Source of the DNA: an uncultured Clostridia bacterium
GTDB taxonomy: Bacteria > Bacillota > Clostridia > Oscillospirales > Oscillospiraceae
NCBI GenBank assembly: GCA_947167725.1
Contig: CAMVJF010000023.1
Location: 1-14,060, forward strand
Length of the DNA stretch: 14,060 nucleotides
Direction: 5' to 3'
Both the position numbers and the translations under genes were made by a program. Below the pieces are notes generated by a model that saw only the letters and a list, made by a program, of their open reading frames with translations, was not told the origin of the DNA and did not search any database. Positions 1 to 6,177 of this stretch are shown here, piece after piece; the stretch's first letter is position 1; each line of letters starts with the position of its first letter.

Positions 1-1
1 C

Positions 2-475
2 TATGAGAAGGTCAGCGCCGATCTGACGATCTCCTCTGTCGACAAGGCCCTTGCGGAGATCAACCGCGAGAAGACCGCGCGGGTCATCATCCCGGTGCAG
101 TCTCTGAACAAATCCTTTATCAAAACCCTCAACTGCGCGCTGAGCTGCGGTTTTACCTCCATGGAGCTCTACAGCGTCTGCAGCACGGAGGAGCAGGCAA
201 AGCAGATCCGGGAGCAGATCGACGCTCTCGGCGTGGACTGCGAGTATCGCTACGACGTTACGACCCTGCGCAACACGAACGACATCCTGCTCGCCCACAT
301 CCGGCAGGAGGCCGATTCTCTGGAGAACGAGCGTCTGATCGTGATGATGGGAGGCCTTGTCGTGACCTCTCCTTTTGCCAAGATCCTGCATAACAGCACC
401 ACGCACCGACTGATGAGAAAAATGGAGACTTATCGGAACGTTTATGTCTTTTCCGTCCCCTATGTCATCGAATGA
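2..475 (+). CDS. APC-family amino acid permease, C-terminal fragment (5' end outside window)
   Basis: The frame is open from base 2 without a start, so this is the last 157 residues of a longer protein. It has no membrane segment. It reads as the soluble cytoplasmic tail that follows the twelve helices in one branch of APC amino acid permeases. The visible pattern is a beta strand plus 'VIIPVQSLNKSFIKTLN' (about residues 28-44), a short regulatory-looking alpha/beta stretch, and near the end 'ILHNSTTHRLMRKM' followed by 'VYVFSVPYVIE'. These match the 'PVs..nrs...aL' and 'LHNqta..l' elements known in these tails. The substrate cannot be inferred from this part. The TGA stop is 50 bp before proC with no hairpin between, so co-transcription with proC is possible. 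The family call is good; the specific transporter is unknown. Confidence 0.75.
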   Translation, partial: YEKVSADLTISSVDKALAEINREKTARVIIPVQSLNKSFIKTLNCALSCGFTSMELYSVCSTEEQAKQIREQIDALGVDCEYRYDVTTLRNTNDILLAHIRQEADSLENERLIVMMGGLVVTSPFAKILHNSTTHRLMRKMETYRNVYVFSVPYVIE

Positions 476-525
476 GCCTCCGGGAGACGGACTGATCGGA
501 ACCGCACGGAAGGAGTTGGATCGCC

Positions 526-1314
526 ATGGCGACCGTCGCATTCATCGGAACAGGAAACATGGGCGGCGCGCTCGCGCGCGCCGCGGCGAAGAGCCCGCTG
601 TGCGGGAAGCTGCTCCTTGCCAACCGCAGCCCGGAAAAGGCGCGGCGCCTCGCGGAGGAGCTCGGCGCGGAGGTCTGTGACAACGCCGCGGCCGCGCGGC
701 AGGCCGGCGTGCTCTTCCTCGGCGTCAAGCCGCAGGGGCTCGAGGCGATGGCCGCGGGCATTCTTCCCGTGCTCTCCGGGCGCGGGGACCGCTGCGTCCT
801 TGTCTCGATGGCCGCGGGCTGGACGCTCGAACAGCTCGAGGGCCTCTTCGGCAAGAGGCCGATCGTGCGCATCCTGCCGAATCTCCCGGTCTCGGTCGGC
901 GGCGGCGTGACGCTGCTGTGCGCTTCCGAGGCCGTCACGCCGGAGGAAAAAGCGCTCGTGTGCGGGCTGCTGGCCGCCTCCGGCGCGGTCAGCGAGCTTC
1001 CCGAGGGGCTGATGGAGGCCGCCTCTGGCGTCACGGGCTGCGGTCCGGCCTTCGCCGCGATGTTCGTCGAGGCGCTCGCCGACGGCGCGGTCTACTGCGG
1101 CCTGCCGCGGGGCGAGGCCATCCGCTGCAGCGCGCAGATGCTCAAGGGCACGGCGGAGCTGCTGCTTGCGAGCGGCGACCATCCCGGCGCGCTCAAGGAC
1201 CGGGTCTGCTCCCCCGCGGGCAGTACGATCGAGGGCGTGCGCAAGCTCGAGCAGAGCGCCTTCCGCGCCGCCGTCACCGACGCCGTGATCGCCACCTGGG
1301 AAAAAGAGTTCTGA
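526..1314 (+). CDS. proC: Pyrroline-5-carboxylate reductase (ProC)
   Basis: Catalyses the last step of proline synthesis, NAD(P)H-dependent reduction of 1-pyrroline-5-carboxylate to L-proline, in the cytoplasm. The 262-residue length is normal. The N-terminal Rossmann motif is G8-T-G-N-M-G13. 'GVKPQ' follows at 66-70 and 'RILPNLPVSVGGG' at 115-127. The substrate-side motif GCGPAF is at 171-176 (most homologs have SGSGPA; here Thr-Gly-Cys precedes Gly-Pro). The family C-terminal signature with 'VCSPAGSTIEG' lies at about 223-242, with Ala where PGG is usual. The ATG is preceded by GGAAGGAG (508-515) at normal spacing. The gene follows an amino acid permease by 50 bp and ends in a strong hairpin. 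proB and proA are not in the window. Confidence 0.95.
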   Translation: MATVAFIGTGNMGGALARAAAKSPLCGKLLLANRSPEKARRLAEELGAEVCDNAAAARQAGVLFLGVKPQGLEAMAAGILPVLSGRGDRCVLVSMAAGWTLEQLEGLFGKRPIVRILPNLPVSVGGGVTLLCASEAVTPEEKALVCGLLAASGAVSELPEGLMEAASGVTGCGPAFAAMFVEALADGAVYCGLPRGEAIRCSAQMLKGTAELLLASGDHPGALKDRVCSPAGSTIEGVRKLEQSAFRAAVTDAVIATWEKEF

Positions 1315-1338
1315 TCCTTTTCCCGGCAGTCTGTAAAA

Positions 1339-1380
1339 ACGCCGCGGGGCGCGGATCTTTCGATCCGCGCCCCGCGGCGT
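1339..1380. terminator. Bidirectional terminator between proC and the Lgt-like operon
   Basis: A perfect 19-bp inverted repeat (1339-1357 with 1362-1380) encloses a 4-nt loop. It sits between the convergent stops of proC (1314) and the downstream Lgt-like gene (1395). Read on the minus strand the loop is GAAA and the stem is followed by GTTTTTAC, so the minus-strand direction has the better U-tract. The plus-strand direction has only scattered T residues. Confidence 0.85.
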
Positions 1381-1394
1381 TATGCTCCGTTTCG

Positions 1395-2219
1395 TTATGC
1401 CGTCCTCTCCGCGGCGTCCTCCGGCGGGCTTTTCGGCGCGCCCCGCTGCCGCAGCATCGAGACGGCCAGCACGCCGAGCAGGATTAGCAGACTGATCAGC
1501 TGCGAGAAGGAAAAGGGCCCGAGCGCGCCGCGCACCGCGTCGTCGCGGAAGAATTCGACGACGTAGCGGAACACCGGATAGGCGATGAAATAGAGCGTCG
1601 GCAGCTTCCCGCGCCATTTCCGTCCTCCTCGCAGCAGCAGCGCGAGCATGACGGCGAAGAGCAGGAATTCAAACGCGCTTTCGATGAGCTGCGTCGGCAG
1701 CCGCCCGTCCCAGAAGTGCGCGCAGAAGGCGTTGTCCATCTTCTTCCCGTAGCAGCAGGGCGACCATATGAGCCAGCCGTCCTCCACGTCCGTGGCACAA
1801 TAGCAACCGAGGCGCGCGAAGCCGTGGAACAGCGTAAAGGAAACCGCGAGGATGTCCCAGCCGAGATGCCTGTGTTCCGGCGCCAGCCGCGGCAGTAGCA
1901 GCGCGATGCCGCCGTAGTAGCCGAGCATCCCGCCGTAGAAGACATAGCCCCTCGTTTCGAGCAGCCTTCTGAAGCTGTACGGCTCGCCGACGGCCGCCTG
2001 GTAGATCGCGCGGGAGGCCATGCCGAAGACCTTCATCAGCGCCGCTCCCAGACCGAAGCCGAGCAGCGCGGTGACGAACAGCTTCAGCCAGACGCGCCAT
2101 CCGACGCGGAAGCGAAGGCACAGCAGCGAGCCGCAGAGGACGCCCGCGGCGACGCCGATCGCGGCGAGGCCGTCATAGGTGAGAAAGGGCTCCCGGTAGA
2201 AACAGATCACATTGTCCAT
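1395..2219 (-). CDS. Lgt-family (prolipoprotein diacylglyceryl transferase-like) membrane protein, copy 1
   Basis: A 274-residue polytopic membrane protein with about seven hydrophobic segments and the Lgt (PF01790-type) architecture. True Lgt transfers diacylglycerol from phosphatidylglycerol to the lipobox cysteine of prolipoproteins. Conserved here are R136 in 'ARLGC', PTQLIES at 175-181 (for HPsqLYE), and R218/E222 in 'FRYVVEFFR', equivalent to E. coli R139-type helix residues R239/E243. Altered are Y95 in 'VFYGGMLG', where E. coli has H103, and C139 where N146 is expected. About fifteen residues are inserted between 'GCYC' (138-141) and 'PCCYG' (154-158), a region rich in Cys and Trp. 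The ATG has AAAGGAG upstream, inside the end of the preceding copy, three bases after its stop. Diacylglyceryl transferase activity should not be assumed. It may be a paralog with another acceptor or lipid substrate. Confidence 0.75.
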   Translation of the reverse strand: MDNVICFYREPFLTYDGLAAIGVAAGVLCGSLLCLRFRVGWRVWLKLFVTALLGFGLGAALMKVFGMASRAIYQAAVGEPYSFRRLLETRGYVFYGGMLGYYGGIALLLPRLAPEHRHLGWDILAVSFTLFHGFARLGCYCATDVEDGWLIWSPCCYGKKMDNAFCAHFWDGRLPTQLIESAFEFLLFAVMLALLLRGGRKWRGKLPTLYFIAYPVFRYVVEFFRDDAVRGALGPFSFSQLISLLILLGVLAVSMLRQRGAPKSPPEDAAERTA

Positions 2220-2222
2220 CTT

Positions 2223-3035
2223 TCAGCTCCTTTCCCCGTCCTCAGGCGGGGTCTTCAGCACGCCGCAGCGCCGCAGGATCGCGGCGAGCAGCGCCCCGGC
2301 CAGAATGAGCAGACTGAAAAACTGCGCGTAGGAAAAAGGGCCGATCGCCACGGACATCGCCCCCTCGCGGAAAAACTCGATGATATAGCGGAAGACCGCG
2401 TAGCACACGAGATAGAACGCCGGCAGTCTGCCGCGCCCCCTCCTCCGCAGCAGCAGCGTCAGCATGACGGCAAAGAGCAGGAAGGCGAAGGCGCTCTCGA
2501 TGAGCTGGGTCGGGAGGCGGCTGTCGTAAAAATGCGCGCAGAAGGCGTTGTCCATCCGGACGCCGCCGCAGCAGGGCCGCCAGACGAGCCAGCCGTCCTC
2601 CACCGCCGTGTTGCAGTAGCAGCCCATGCGCAGGAAACCGTGCCCGAGGGCAAAGGCGCTCGCCCAGATATCCAGGCCGAGCCGCCGCCGATGCGGCAGC
2701 ACGCGCGGCAGCAGCAGCGCCAGCACCGTGAAATAGCCGCACACGACGCCGTAGAACACGGCGGCGACGTTCTCAAGCAGCCGGGAGAGGCTGTAGGGCT
2801 CGCCGATCAGGGCCTGGCGGATCGCGACGGCGCCGAGGGAGAAGAGCTTCATCATCAGCACCGACGCGCCGAAGCCGAGCAGCACGACGCCCAGCATCTT
2901 CAGCCAGTCGCGCAAGCCGACGCGGAAGCGCAGACACAGCAGCGAGCCGCAGAGCAGCGACGCGGCGACGCCGATCCCCACGAAGCCGAAATAGGTAAAA
3001 AACGGTTCGCGGTAGAAACAGATGACCTTATCCAT
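2223..3035 (-). CDS. Lgt-family membrane protein, copy 2 (tandem paralog)
   Basis: A 270-residue membrane protein that aligns with its downstream neighbour without gaps for about the first 200 residues. By eye well over half of the positions are identical, including 'ICFYREPF', 'CGSLLCLRFRVG', 'VEDGWLVW', 'MDNAFCAHF' and 'RLPTQLIESAF'. R136, the PTQLIES segment and R216/E220 of the Lgt core are kept. Y95 replaces the Lgt histidine, and the following GG is G-V, so this copy departs further from active Lgt than copy 1. The Cys cluster is C139, C141, C155, C156 and C166. It has a good AAGGAGG site (3042-3048 region) and is followed three bases later by copy 1, so the two are a local duplication in one operon. 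Its likely transcript begins upstream at the secreted Cys/His protein, across a 194-bp gap with a hairpin. Confidence 0.75.
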   Translation of the reverse strand: MDKVICFYREPFFTYFGFVGIGVAASLLCGSLLCLRFRVGLRDWLKMLGVVLLGFGASVLMMKLFSLGAVAIRQALIGEPYSLSRLLENVAAVFYGVVCGYFTVLALLLPRVLPHRRRLGLDIWASAFALGHGFLRMGCYCNTAVEDGWLVWRPCCGGVRMDNAFCAHFYDSRLPTQLIESAFAFLLFAVMLTLLLRRRGRGRLPAFYLVCYAVFRYIIEFFREGAMSVAIGPFSYAQFFSLLILAGALLAAILRRCGVLKTPPEDGERS

Positions 3036-3123
3036 TTTCTGCCTCCTTTCGGCAAGCCGGCTTCTCTCTCAGGCAGGCTGTCGGCATGTGGGGGCGCATC
3101 TCCGGTGCATGCGGATGGCAAAC

Positions 3124-3147
3124 AGGGGCGCATTTTCATGCGCCCCT
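3124..3147 (-). terminator. Hairpin between the secreted protein gene and the Lgt-like pair
   Basis: A perfect 10-bp stem (3124-3133 with 3138-3147) has a 4-nt loop that reads GAAA on the minus strand. The base after the stem is followed by GTTTG only, so the U-tract is poor. It may be a weak terminator, an attenuator or an mRNA 3'-end stabiliser between the secreted protein and the two Lgt-like genes. The rest of the 194-bp gap (3036-3229) shows no gene. Confidence 0.5.
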
Positions 3148-3229
3148 ATACGGGTCTTTGCTTCATCTGCGGGAAACGCGCGGAGCCTTTCCCGGCGCGG
3201 GAGGCCGGTGCGCGCGTGCTGACGGCAAA

Positions 3230-4129
3230 TCAGCAGCAGCCCGAGCGTTTGTTATTCTCAATCACTTTGATCTTATACGTTTTCCCGCTGGGCGTCGTGA
3301 CCTCAGTGACCTGCTCCCCGGAGGACTCCGGTGCGGGTGAAGTCTGGGTCGTGACGGCGGTCTCCTCAGGCGGAGTGGTCTCCTCGGCCGGCTTGGCCTC
3401 CTCGGCCGGAGTCTCCTCGGGCGGAGCACTCTCTTCCTCAACGGCCTCCGGTGACGGCGAAGGCTTTGCCGTGGTGCCGGTCTTGGTCGTCTTGGGCTTC
3501 GGCTTGGGGTTCGCCTTCTCTACCCCATAGCCGCAGTTCTTTTCGCAGTAGATGATCGTGCCGCCGTAGGGGAAGCCGGTGCTGCCCGCCGTGATGGAGC
3601 TCTTCTTGATCTGGTGCTCCTCCTCGGTGGTCTTGGTCGCGCCGCACTCACAGCTTACAGTGACGCTGTGCTTCTGGTCGTCGATCTTCGTGTAGACCGG
3701 CTCGCCCTGCGCCGCGTGGACGTGGCTCGGGTCGCTGTTGCCGCCTGTCCAGCCGTCCTGATCGGTCGGCGTCTCGGACGAGGGGTTCTCCTTGTCATAG
3801 CTGTATCCGCAGGCGCACTCGTAGTGCGTGCCGCCGTTTGGGAAGCTGCCGTCCGGATTGCCCGGCGAGATCGGCGTCTCGCTGAACTGGTGCGGCTCCG
3901 TTACGGATTTGGACGCGCCGCACTCGCATGCGTACATGTGCATATGCGTTTCCGGATCGCCGGTGTTGATCAGTTCCTCACTCTTGGTCGCGTGATCGTG
4001 GTCGGGATCGCCTCCGCTCCATTCGCCCTCGGACACCATCGCCATGGCCGGCTGCGCGGGGAGCACCGCGACGGCGATCAGCACGGCGATCAGCAGTGCG
4101 AGGAGCCTGGTTAAATGACGCTGTTTCAT
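3230..4129 (-). CDS. Secreted protein with two Cys/His modules, acidic Pro/Thr linker and C-terminal Cys-Cys
   Basis: A 299-residue protein of unknown function. Residues 1-30 form a Sec signal peptide: a basic start, a long Leu/Ile/Val/Ala core and a likely cut after Ala-Met-Ala30. There is no lipobox. Two related modules follow, about 37-116 and 127-208. Each starts with W-S/T-G-G-[ND] and a His-rich stretch, continues with C-E-C-G-A-[ST]-K-[ST] (68-75 and 160-167), then [EP]-H-Q, a G-G-T turn, and ends with a second Cys pair (C105/C107 and C195/C199) before G-Y. Residues 205-275 are a low-complexity Pro/Glu/Thr/Lys linker. The end is a short 'GKTYKIKVIENN' segment and Ser-Gly-Cys-Cys. No sortase signal or membrane anchor is seen. 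Clustered Cys and His suggest metal binding or disulfides; this is inference. AAGGAGG (4138-4144) sits 8 bp before the ATG. Confidence 0.75.
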   Translation of the reverse strand: MKQRHLTRLLALLIAVLIAVAVLPAQPAMAMVSEGEWSGGDPDHDHATKSEELINTGDPETHMHMYACECGASKSVTEPHQFSETPISPGNPDGSFPNGGTHYECACGYSYDKENPSSETPTDQDGWTGGNSDPSHVHAAQGEPVYTKIDDQKHSVTVSCECGATKTTEEEHQIKKSSITAGSTGFPYGGTIIYCEKNCGYGVEKANPKPKPKTTKTGTTAKPSPSPEAVEEESAPPEETPAEEAKPAEETTPPEETAVTTQTSPAPESSGEQVTEVTTPSGKTYKIKVIENNKRSGCC

Positions 4130-4166
4130 GATTTTTCCTCCTTGTTCGACATAGGATACCGAGAAT

Positions 4167-4195
4167 ATTTAAGCGTATCCCCCCTGCGATTGCAA
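4167..4195 (-). promoter_or_regulatory. Candidate promoter of the secreted Cys/His protein gene
   Basis: On the minus strand TTGCAA (4190-4195) and TTAAAT (4167-4172) are separated by 17 bp, each matching the sigma-A consensus at four of six positions. The leader to the ATG would be about 30 nt. An alternative -10 (TATTCT) overlaps. Confidence 0.4.
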
Positions 4196-4373
4196 GCGAA
4201 TCGGCACAAGCGGTAGCAAATCCGTCGCAAACGGCCTTGCGGCAATACGGGTGGCCCCGTCGCCGGGGAGGAAAGAGGCGGAGCGCGATCCGTGCGGCCG
4301 TCGGCTTCCCTTCCTTCTCCCCGCCGTCCGCGTACCGCTCATGCGGGAAACGACGCCGCTTATACCGAAAGCC

Positions 4374-4402
4374 TTGCGCGTCGGCACGTTTTATTCTATG
4401 CT
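4374..4402 (+). promoter_or_regulatory. Candidate promoter of the Cys-rich/LytTR/DUF3021 operon
   Basis: TTGCGC (4374-4379) and TATGCT (4397-4402) are 17 bp apart, 36 bp before the first ATG. Just downstream, 4411-4423 is a palindrome AAAACG-A-CGTTTT in the presumed leader. The octamer AAACGACG occurs both there and at 4348-4355, upstream of the -35. These could be regulator sites, but the assignment is tentative. Confidence 0.4.
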
Positions 4403-4437
4403 TGACGCAGAAAACGACGTTTTTCGGGTGAGGAAAC

Positions 4438-4653
4438 ATGAAGGTGCAAAAAAGCCCCGCGGACGCGCGCATCCGGGCGGCCTGTCCGCTTTTTGCCTGC
4501 CGTGTCTGCCGGACGAAAACGCTCTACCGGCACCAGAGCTGGTGTGAGCTCAAGGACGCTCTTACACCGGACTGCCGGGACTGCGCCTATTATCATCAGC
4601 AAAAGAACAGCTGCGGGCATCCCGCCCGCAGAAAAGGCGGTGAGACATCATGA
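4438..4653 (+). CDS. Small Cys-rich protein, first gene of the LytTR operon
   Basis: A 71-residue protein that I do not recognise. It contains seven cysteines: C16, the CxxC pair 21/24, C36, the CxxC pair 46/49, and C59. His at 32, 53 and 61 makes one or two small zinc-binding folds plausible. It is basic at both ends and has no signal peptide or membrane segment, so it is probably cytoplasmic. The ATG follows GTGAGG with short spacing. Its TGA overlaps the LytTR start as ATGA (4650-4653), which supports real translation and coupling. It could be a modulator of the regulator or an unrelated passenger. The coding call rests on the overlap, the promoter and the paired cysteines, not on homology. 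Confidence 0.65.
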   Translation: MKVQKSPADARIRAACPLFACRVCRTKTLYRHQSWCELKDALTPDCRDCAYYHQQKNSCGHPARRKGGETS

Positions 4654-5108
4654 AAAGGATTGAACTTCGCTTCGAGCCGGACCCGGCCCTCGACCATATC
4701 GAGGTGCTGATCCGCGCAAGCGAGGACGACGGGCAGGTCGCCTCGCTCCGCCGTCTGCTCTCCGATCCCCCCGCCGCTATGCTCGCGGCCTATGACGGAC
4801 ATGACAACCTCCGCCTCGTCGCGGCGGAGGATGTCGTCTTGATCTCCGCGGACGGGAGAGTGGTCCGCGTCGTGACCGAGAGCGGCCGCTATTATATGAA
4901 GCAGAGCATGCGCACGCTCGAGGACACGCTGGACGCGCACCGTTTCGTGCGGATCTCCCGCTATGAGATCGTCAACCTCGCCAAGGTCGTCAGCTTGGAT
5001 TTCACGCTCGCGGGGACGCTGCGTCTCGAGCTGCGCGGCGGGATGGAGACCTGGGCCTCGCGGCGCTGCATTCCGGCGATCCGCCGGCGGCTGCTGGGAA
5101 AGGAGTGA
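4650..5108 (+). CDS. LytTR-domain transcriptional regulator
   Basis: A 152-residue DNA-binding protein without a receiver domain. The LytTR domain covers about residues 53-150: 'NLRLVAAEDVVLISADGRVVRVVTE' gives the first strands, 'MRTLEDTLDAHRFVRISRYEIVNLAKV' is the characteristic middle, and 'SRRCIPAIRRRL' (137-148) is the usual C-terminal helix. The first 50 residues are a small domain typical of stand-alone LytTR proteins encoded next to DUF3021 membrane proteins. Known pairs of this kind, such as HdrRM and BrsRM of streptococci, consist of a LytTR activator held in check by a membrane partner and often autoregulate. The start overlaps the previous stop by four bases, and the DUF3021 gene begins six bases after the TGA. 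Targets are unknown; the operon's own promoter is the first candidate. Confidence 0.9.
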   Translation: MKRIELRFEPDPALDHIEVLIRASEDDGQVASLRRLLSDPPAAMLAAYDGHDNLRLVAAEDVVLISADGRVVRVVTESGRYYMKQSMRTLEDTLDAHRFVRISRYEIVNLAKVVSLDFTLAGTLRLELRGGMETWASRRCIPAIRRRLLGKE

Positions 5109-5114
5109 AGAACT

Positions 5115-5573
5115 GTGCGAAAGAAGATTCTGTTCCGCTGCGCCATCGGCTTCCTCTTCGGCATAGCGATGATGTACCTTGTCCCGTCGCTGATCAACCG
5201 GGAGCCCATCATTCACGTGATCTTCACCGACGAGCTGTTGGCGCGCGTGGGCAGTCCCGCGGCGGCGACGCTGGTGACGCTGCTGGTCATGGGGCTGTTC
5301 GGGGCGCTCTGCGTGGGCGGCACGCTGTTTTACGAGATCGACCGCTGGTCGCTGGCCGGGGCCACCGCCGCGCACTATCTGTCGATGTCGCTGGGGTATC
5401 TGGTCCCCAACTGGGTGCTGCGCTGGAATATACCCCTGAAGCTGTTTTTGATCATCGAGGGCGTGATGGCGCTCGGCTTCCTTCTGATCTGGCTGGCGAT
5501 GTATCTGCACTACAAGCGCGAGATCCGCGGCCTCAACGATCTGATCCGGGCGCGCGACAAGGCGGAAGAATAA
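5115..5573 (+). CDS. DUF3021 family membrane protein, likely partner of the LytTR regulator
   Basis: A 152-residue integral membrane protein with four hydrophobic segments at about 5-22, 47-70, 79-102 and 108-131. A charged C-terminal tail (about 133-152, 'HYKREIRGLNDLIRARDK') probably lies in the cytoplasm. The size, the four helices and the position directly after a LytTR gene identify the DUF3021 type. It starts with GTG, supported by AAGGAG at 5099-5104. By analogy with LytTR-membrane protein pairs it probably senses a membrane signal or restrains the LytTR protein; this is inferred from gene order. A terminator 16 bp after the stop closes the operon, so the regulated genes are not in the same transcript. 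Confidence 0.85.
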   Translation: MRKKILFRCAIGFLFGIAMMYLVPSLINREPIIHVIFTDELLARVGSPAAATLVTLLVMGLFGALCVGGTLFYEIDRWSLAGATAAHYLSMSLGYLVPNWVLRWNIPLKLFLIIEGVMALGFLLIWLAMYLHYKREIRGLNDLIRARDKAEE

Positions 5574-5588
5574 ACGGAATAACGAATA

Positions 5589-5623
5589 AAAAAGGCTGAG
5601 ATCCTCAGGATCTCAGCCTTTTT
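5589..5623. terminator. Bidirectional intrinsic terminator after the LytTR operon
   Basis: A perfect 16-bp stem (5589-5604 with 5608-5623) has a TCA loop, A residues on the left arm and T residues on the right arm. It therefore works as a rho-independent terminator for the DUF3021 gene and for the convergent guanylate-kinase-like gene ending at 5635. Confidence 0.95.
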
Positions 5624-5634
5624 CACATTTTCTT

Positions 5635-6177
5635 CTATCGCTCGATCAGCGCGTCGAGCGCGTCCGCCGCCGCGGCGAGGTCGTCGCTGTTGATGCGCGC
5701 GTCGCAGAAGGCGGAGGCTGCGCGTTCCCGCTCGGCCGTCTCGAGACGGAGCGAGATCTCCCTCTCGCTGCGCGAGATCGCGCGGTAGCGCGAGGCCAGC
5801 ACCTCGGCGGAGGGCTCGATATACACGCAGACCGCCTCGGGCATGCTGCGCTTGAGCTGCGCGGCGCGCGCGACGCCGAGCTCGAGCAGGACGTTCCTGC
5901 CCTCGGCGAAGCGCTCTTCGATCCGGCGGCGCGAGGTGCCGTAGTCGTTCCCGGCGAACTCGGTCGCCTCGAGCAGATCGCCGCTCTCCTTCAGCGCGTC
6001 CCAGCCCTCGAGATCATAGAAATAGAAACCCACGCCGTCGACCTCGCCCGGCTTCATTTTGCGCGCCGTGACGGGCACGGCGGCGGCGACGTCCTCCCGC
6101 CGGGCAAAGACCGCCGCGGCGATATCGCGGATGCCCGCGCCGGACGGCCCGGAGACCACATACAGCTTCCCGCTCAT
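5635..6177 (-). CDS. Guanylate kinase-like protein with degenerate P-loop
   Basis: A 180-residue protein that aligns along its whole length with bacterial guanylate kinase (GMP + ATP to GDP + ADP). The P-loop reads G10-P-S-G-A-G-I16-R-D, so the invariant Walker A lysine is Ile and the next Ser/Thr is Arg. The GMP-binding segment keeps 'TARKMKPGEVDG' (37-48), with Lys where the second Arg is expected. 'NDYGTSRRRIEERFAEGRNVLLEL' (77-100) matches the GMP/lid region, but the usual Asp-Val-Gln-Gly is G-V-A-R. Catalysis as a normal kinase looks unlikely. The start is the ATG of an ATGA overlap with the upstream transporter stop (6174-6177) and has GGAGGA at 6184-6189; a longer reading to 6219 is not supported. 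It could be a GMP or nucleotide sensor, a scaffold, or a decaying paralog. A normal gmk must exist elsewhere if so. Confidence 0.8.
   Translation of the reverse strand: MSGKLYVVSGPSGAGIRDIAAAVFARREDVAAAVPVTARKMKPGEVDGVGFYFYDLEGWDALKESGDLLEATEFAGNDYGTSRRRIEERFAEGRNVLLELGVARAAQLKRSMPEAVCVYIEPSAEVLASRYRAISRSEREISLRLETAERERAASAFCDARINSDDLAAAADALDALIER

Larger units (their letters stand above)
4130..4437. other. 308-bp divergent intergenic region
   Basis: Separates the secreted Cys/His protein (minus) from the LytTR operon (plus). It holds a candidate minus-strand promoter near its left end and a candidate plus-strand promoter near its right end. The GC-rich middle (about 4197-4340) has only short inverted repeats, such as CGCAA/TTGCG around 4226-4241 and CCCCG/CGGGG around 4255-4268. 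I see no convincing gene, RNA gene or riboswitch fold in it. Confidence 0.5.

Noticed and set aside
460..1617. A 385-codon open frame on the minus strand across proC
   Set aside because: It is antisense to a full set of proC motifs, is Arg/Gly/Ala-rich as expected from GC-rich antisense reading, and has no homologous motif. It also crosses the terminator.
4130..4437. Riboswitch or small RNA in the 308-bp gap
   Set aside because: Only short, unrelated stems were found, with no conserved riboswitch core that I recognise.
3978..4472. A 164-codon minus-strand frame crossing the secreted protein start
   Set aside because: It overlaps the signal-peptide coding region in another frame, runs through the intergenic region and promoter, and has no RBS.
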